Made by a program: the position numbers and the translations under genes
Assembly (NCBI GenBank): GCA_043757865.1
Contig: JAYVOP010000195.1
Span: forward strand, 1 to 5,643
Origin: JAGNEJ01 sp043757865
Lineage (GTDB): Bacteria; Verrucomicrobiota; Verrucomicrobiia; Verrucomicrobiales; V1-33
DNA length: 5,643 nucleotides
Direction: 5' to 3'
Notes under the pieces: generated by a model
What the model was told of the DNA's origin: nothing
The model's input: only the letters and a program-made list of their open reading frames with translations
The model's database searches: none
Shown: positions 5,596 to 5,643 of the stretch, in pieces
How positions within the stretch are numbered: position 1 is the first letter of the stretch
Layout: each line of letters starts with the position of its first letter

Positions 5596-5643
5596 CTTTC
5601 CAAGGAAGAAGAGCACTCGGGTGCGGAAGGATTTGAAGTTAGG

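Noticed and set aside
1..5643. tRNA, rRNA or CRISPR array
   Set aside because: No cloverleaf, rRNA-like stretch or regularly spaced repeat was seen on reading either strand.

Overview
The window looks like bacterial chromosome, with a conserved metabolic part on the left and an accessory, rearranged part on the right. The style of the RHS core (FEYDANGNM, DHLGSIREI, RWISEDP, NNPVSKYDANGL) and of the IS256-type transposase remnant recalls Verrucomicrobiota. That assignment is an inference from memory of such proteins, not something the window proves.

Left part (1-2654). The last 31 codons of an unidentified plus-strand gene enter from the left edge. Convergent to it are two minus-strand genes, probably one transcript, read in this order: a GntP-family gluconate/organic-acid permease (446 aa, TTG start), then, 23 bases further on, an ApbE-type FAD:protein FMN transferase (340 aa) with an N-terminal signal sequence.

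Junction (about 2655-3179). The C-terminal third or less of an IS256-family (mutator) transposase lies on the minus strand, with a one-base frameshift near its end and one recognisable IS end beside it. The N-terminal part and the other IS end are missing. An AT-rich stretch follows, with a plausible extended -10 promoter pointing right.

Right part (3180-5643), all plus strand. The order is: a small AT-rich gene (114 aa); a GC-rich RHS core fragment without its N-terminal bulk, ending in a variable proline-rich and hydrophobic tail; a second AT-rich orphan gene with a strong ribosome binding site; a promoterless C-terminal coding fragment; and, five bases after it, another small gene. This order matches what is known of displaced (orphan) Rhs toxin/immunity modules: immunity gene, then truncated core plus new C-terminal tip, then its immunity gene, repeated and decaying. 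The full-length rhs gene expected upstream is absent, and the IS remnant sits where it would be. None of the tips or small genes matches a family I can name with confidence, so toxin and immunity roles are inferred from position.
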